Origin: an uncultured Peptoniphilaceae bacterium
GTDB taxonomy: Bacteria; Bacillota; Clostridia; Tissierellales; Peptoniphilaceae
Length of the DNA stretch: 64,000 nucleotides
Assembly (NCBI GenBank): GCA_943912255.1
Contig: CALTTP010000007.1
Location: 1-64,000, forward strand
Reading direction: 5' to 3'
Part shown: positions 63,154 through 64,000 of the stretch, piece after piece
Numbering within the stretch: position 1 is the stretch's first letter
How the letters are laid out: the number at the start of each line of letters is the position of its first letter
Made by a program: the position numbers and the translations under genes
The notes under the pieces: model-generated
The model's database searches: none
The model's input: only the letters and a program-made list of their open reading frames with translations
What the model was told of the DNA's origin: nothing

Positions 63154-63204
63154 AATCAAGCACTCACTACCACTCATTATGGAGTGTTGGATGAGTGCTT
63201 GATT
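63154..63204 (-). terminator. Hairpin after the PepSY lipoprotein gene
   Basis: AATCAAGCACTCA pairs perfectly with TGAGTGCTTGATT around a 25-base interior that itself contains ACTCCATAATGAGT. It lies 48 bases past the stop, and no T-run follows. Its arms share AAGCACTCA with other terminators here. Confidence 0.6.
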
Positions 63205-63252
63205 GGTAATTTAAAAGAAAGGCGAAATCTCTTTCGCCTAACTCATGTCTGA

Positions 63253-63888
63253 TTAAAATTCTTTTTCTACGTCGAATTTATATTCTTTAGTTTTACTACC
63301 GGAGAGCACTTTTGAATCAAACTCTAGCTTTCCATCATCATATTCTAAATCCCATTCTTTGGCAAGCATATTTTGAGCATTAAATTCAGTTGCAAAGTCG
63401 TCTAAGGCCTTATTTATCATTTGGTCAATTTTGTCCAAATACTGTTGGTCTATAGGGTTTGCACTGTCATCTTCGTTCTCTGTTTTAACGTTTGTCTCGC
63501 CATTTACAGCGTTTAGTTCCAATGAATGTTCATCGTTACCTTCTCTTCCTACGACTTCGTATTGGTATCTGTCTTCGTTATCGTAGGATATCTTAGTAAT
63601 TTCCCCTTGAGGAAATTGTTCATTAAACATGGATATAGCGTCATTTACACCATATTGTTCTTCATGTTGCTTTGCTGCATCGTTGGGTTGTTCTGATGTT
63701 TCAGCTGTTGTTTCTGCTGTGTTGGTTTCTTCGGTTTCCTTTTCATCTGTTGGCATTGTCTCGGAAGGTCCAAGAGTTTCCGTTGGATGAGTAGGTTGAA
63801 CCTCGTTTTCTCCCGGCTTATTTCCTTGATCACATCCAACTAATAGTAGCGACCCAATCATTAAAGTTCCTAATAATAATTTTTTCAT
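63253..63888 (-). CDS. PepSY-domain lipoprotein
   Basis: 211 residues. Signal and lipobox LLLVGC (about residue 19), an acidic Thr/Glu-rich spacer to about 75, and a PepSY domain (DAISMFNEQFPQGEITKISY, then YQYEVVGREGNDEHSLELNA, VNGETNVKTE). PepSY proteins sit outside the membrane and often restrain or chaperone proteases. A C-terminal module shared with the downstream lipoprotein follows. AAGGAGGCGAT precedes the ATG. Confidence 0.85.
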   Translation of the reverse strand: MKKLLLGTLMIGSLLLVGCDQGNKPGENEVQPTHPTETLGPSETMPTDEKETEETNTAETTAETSEQPNDAAKQHEEQYGVNDAISMFNEQFPQGEITKISYDNEDRYQYEVVGREGNDEHSLELNAVNGETNVKTENEDDSANPIDQQYLDKIDQMINKALDDFATEFNAQNMLAKEWDLEYDDGKLEFDSKVLSGSKTKEYKFDVEKEF

Positions 63889-63946
63889 TTTATCGCCTCC
63901 TTAATTGGATTATAGTACGATTTATTTTTGAGTATTTTATGATAAA

Positions 63947-64000
63947 TTAGTTAGAAGCTTCAGTTTCTTCAGTTGCTTCAGTGTCAACAGTTTCTTCAGT
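63947..64000 (-). CDS. C-terminal end of an acidic Thr/Glu-rich protein, partial
   Basis: The minus strand reads TEETVDTEATEETEASN and stops at 63947. The rest lies beyond the right edge. The composition resembles the acidic spacers of the adjacent lipoproteins, so it may be a third surface or secreted protein of the same cluster. No family can be assigned. Confidence 0.55.
   Translation of the reverse strand, partial: TEETVDTEATEETEASN

Overview
The window is AT-rich DNA from a low-GC, Gram-positive, probably anaerobic firmicute. The gene set (formate-tetrahydrofolate ligase, rubredoxin, ferritin, ECF transporter core, four proteins with cell-wall-binding type 2 (CWB2) repeats, a CD3072/CD3073-like pair, a YvrJ/DUF2922/DUF1659 cassette) fits the Clostridia/Tissierellia side, for example a Peptoniphilaceae-like organism. 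The genus is inference. Almost all genes are on the minus strand; the exceptions are an amino-acid ABC transporter with a HAD phosphatase, a rubredoxin, and one FAD oxidoreductase.

Layout. 1-1.4 kb: replication module (RepA-N initiator and DnaC-like loader) of what looks like an integrative conjugative element abutting the 3' end of a RumA/RlmD gene, a known insertion target. 1.6-7.6 kb: RlmD-like rRNA methyltransferase, MATE exporter, nuclease-helicase of the DinG/XPD group, and an ANT(6)-like protein with an altered active site. 7.7-13.1 kb: a lactococcin-972-type bacteriocin cassette (precursor, large membrane protein, ABC ATPase) beside a VanRS-like two-component system; four genes here are each interrupted by an apparent one-base deletion. 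13.3-17.5 kb: TudS-related desulfidase plus ECF S-component, amino-acid ABC transporter, HAD hydrolase. 17.6-28.7 kb: truA-ecfT-ecfA2-ecfA1, YwlG-like protein, rpoC, rpoB. 29-34 kb: peptide-type ABC transporter. 34-39 kb: a 1653-residue surface protein with CWB2 repeats, leucine-rich repeats and a papain-like protease domain. 39.4-46.4 kb: Na+/dicarboxylate-type symporter, YerC, Fhs, TypA, RsbW-like kinase, rubredoxin. 46.5-51.2 kb: possible ComK-like protein, short CWB2 protein, sigma-factor/DUF1659/DUF2922/YvrJ cassette, YsxC GTPase, ferritin. 51.4-64 kb: giant CWB2 protein (one frameshift), FAD oxidoreductase, S-layer-like CWB2 protein with a long leader, and two lipoproteins.

The right half is a cell-envelope region: four CWB2 proteins that probably sit on a secondary wall polymer, one of them a candidate surface-layer protease. 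The intergenic spaces around these genes, and none seen left of 38 kb, are filled with a modular family of palindromic elements. Their hairpin arms differ between copies but keep pairing. This array and the sigma/DUF1659/DUF2922/YvrJ cassette are the most interesting poorly described items. Five apparent single-base deletions, all shifting in the same direction, must be checked against reads before the affected genes are called dead.
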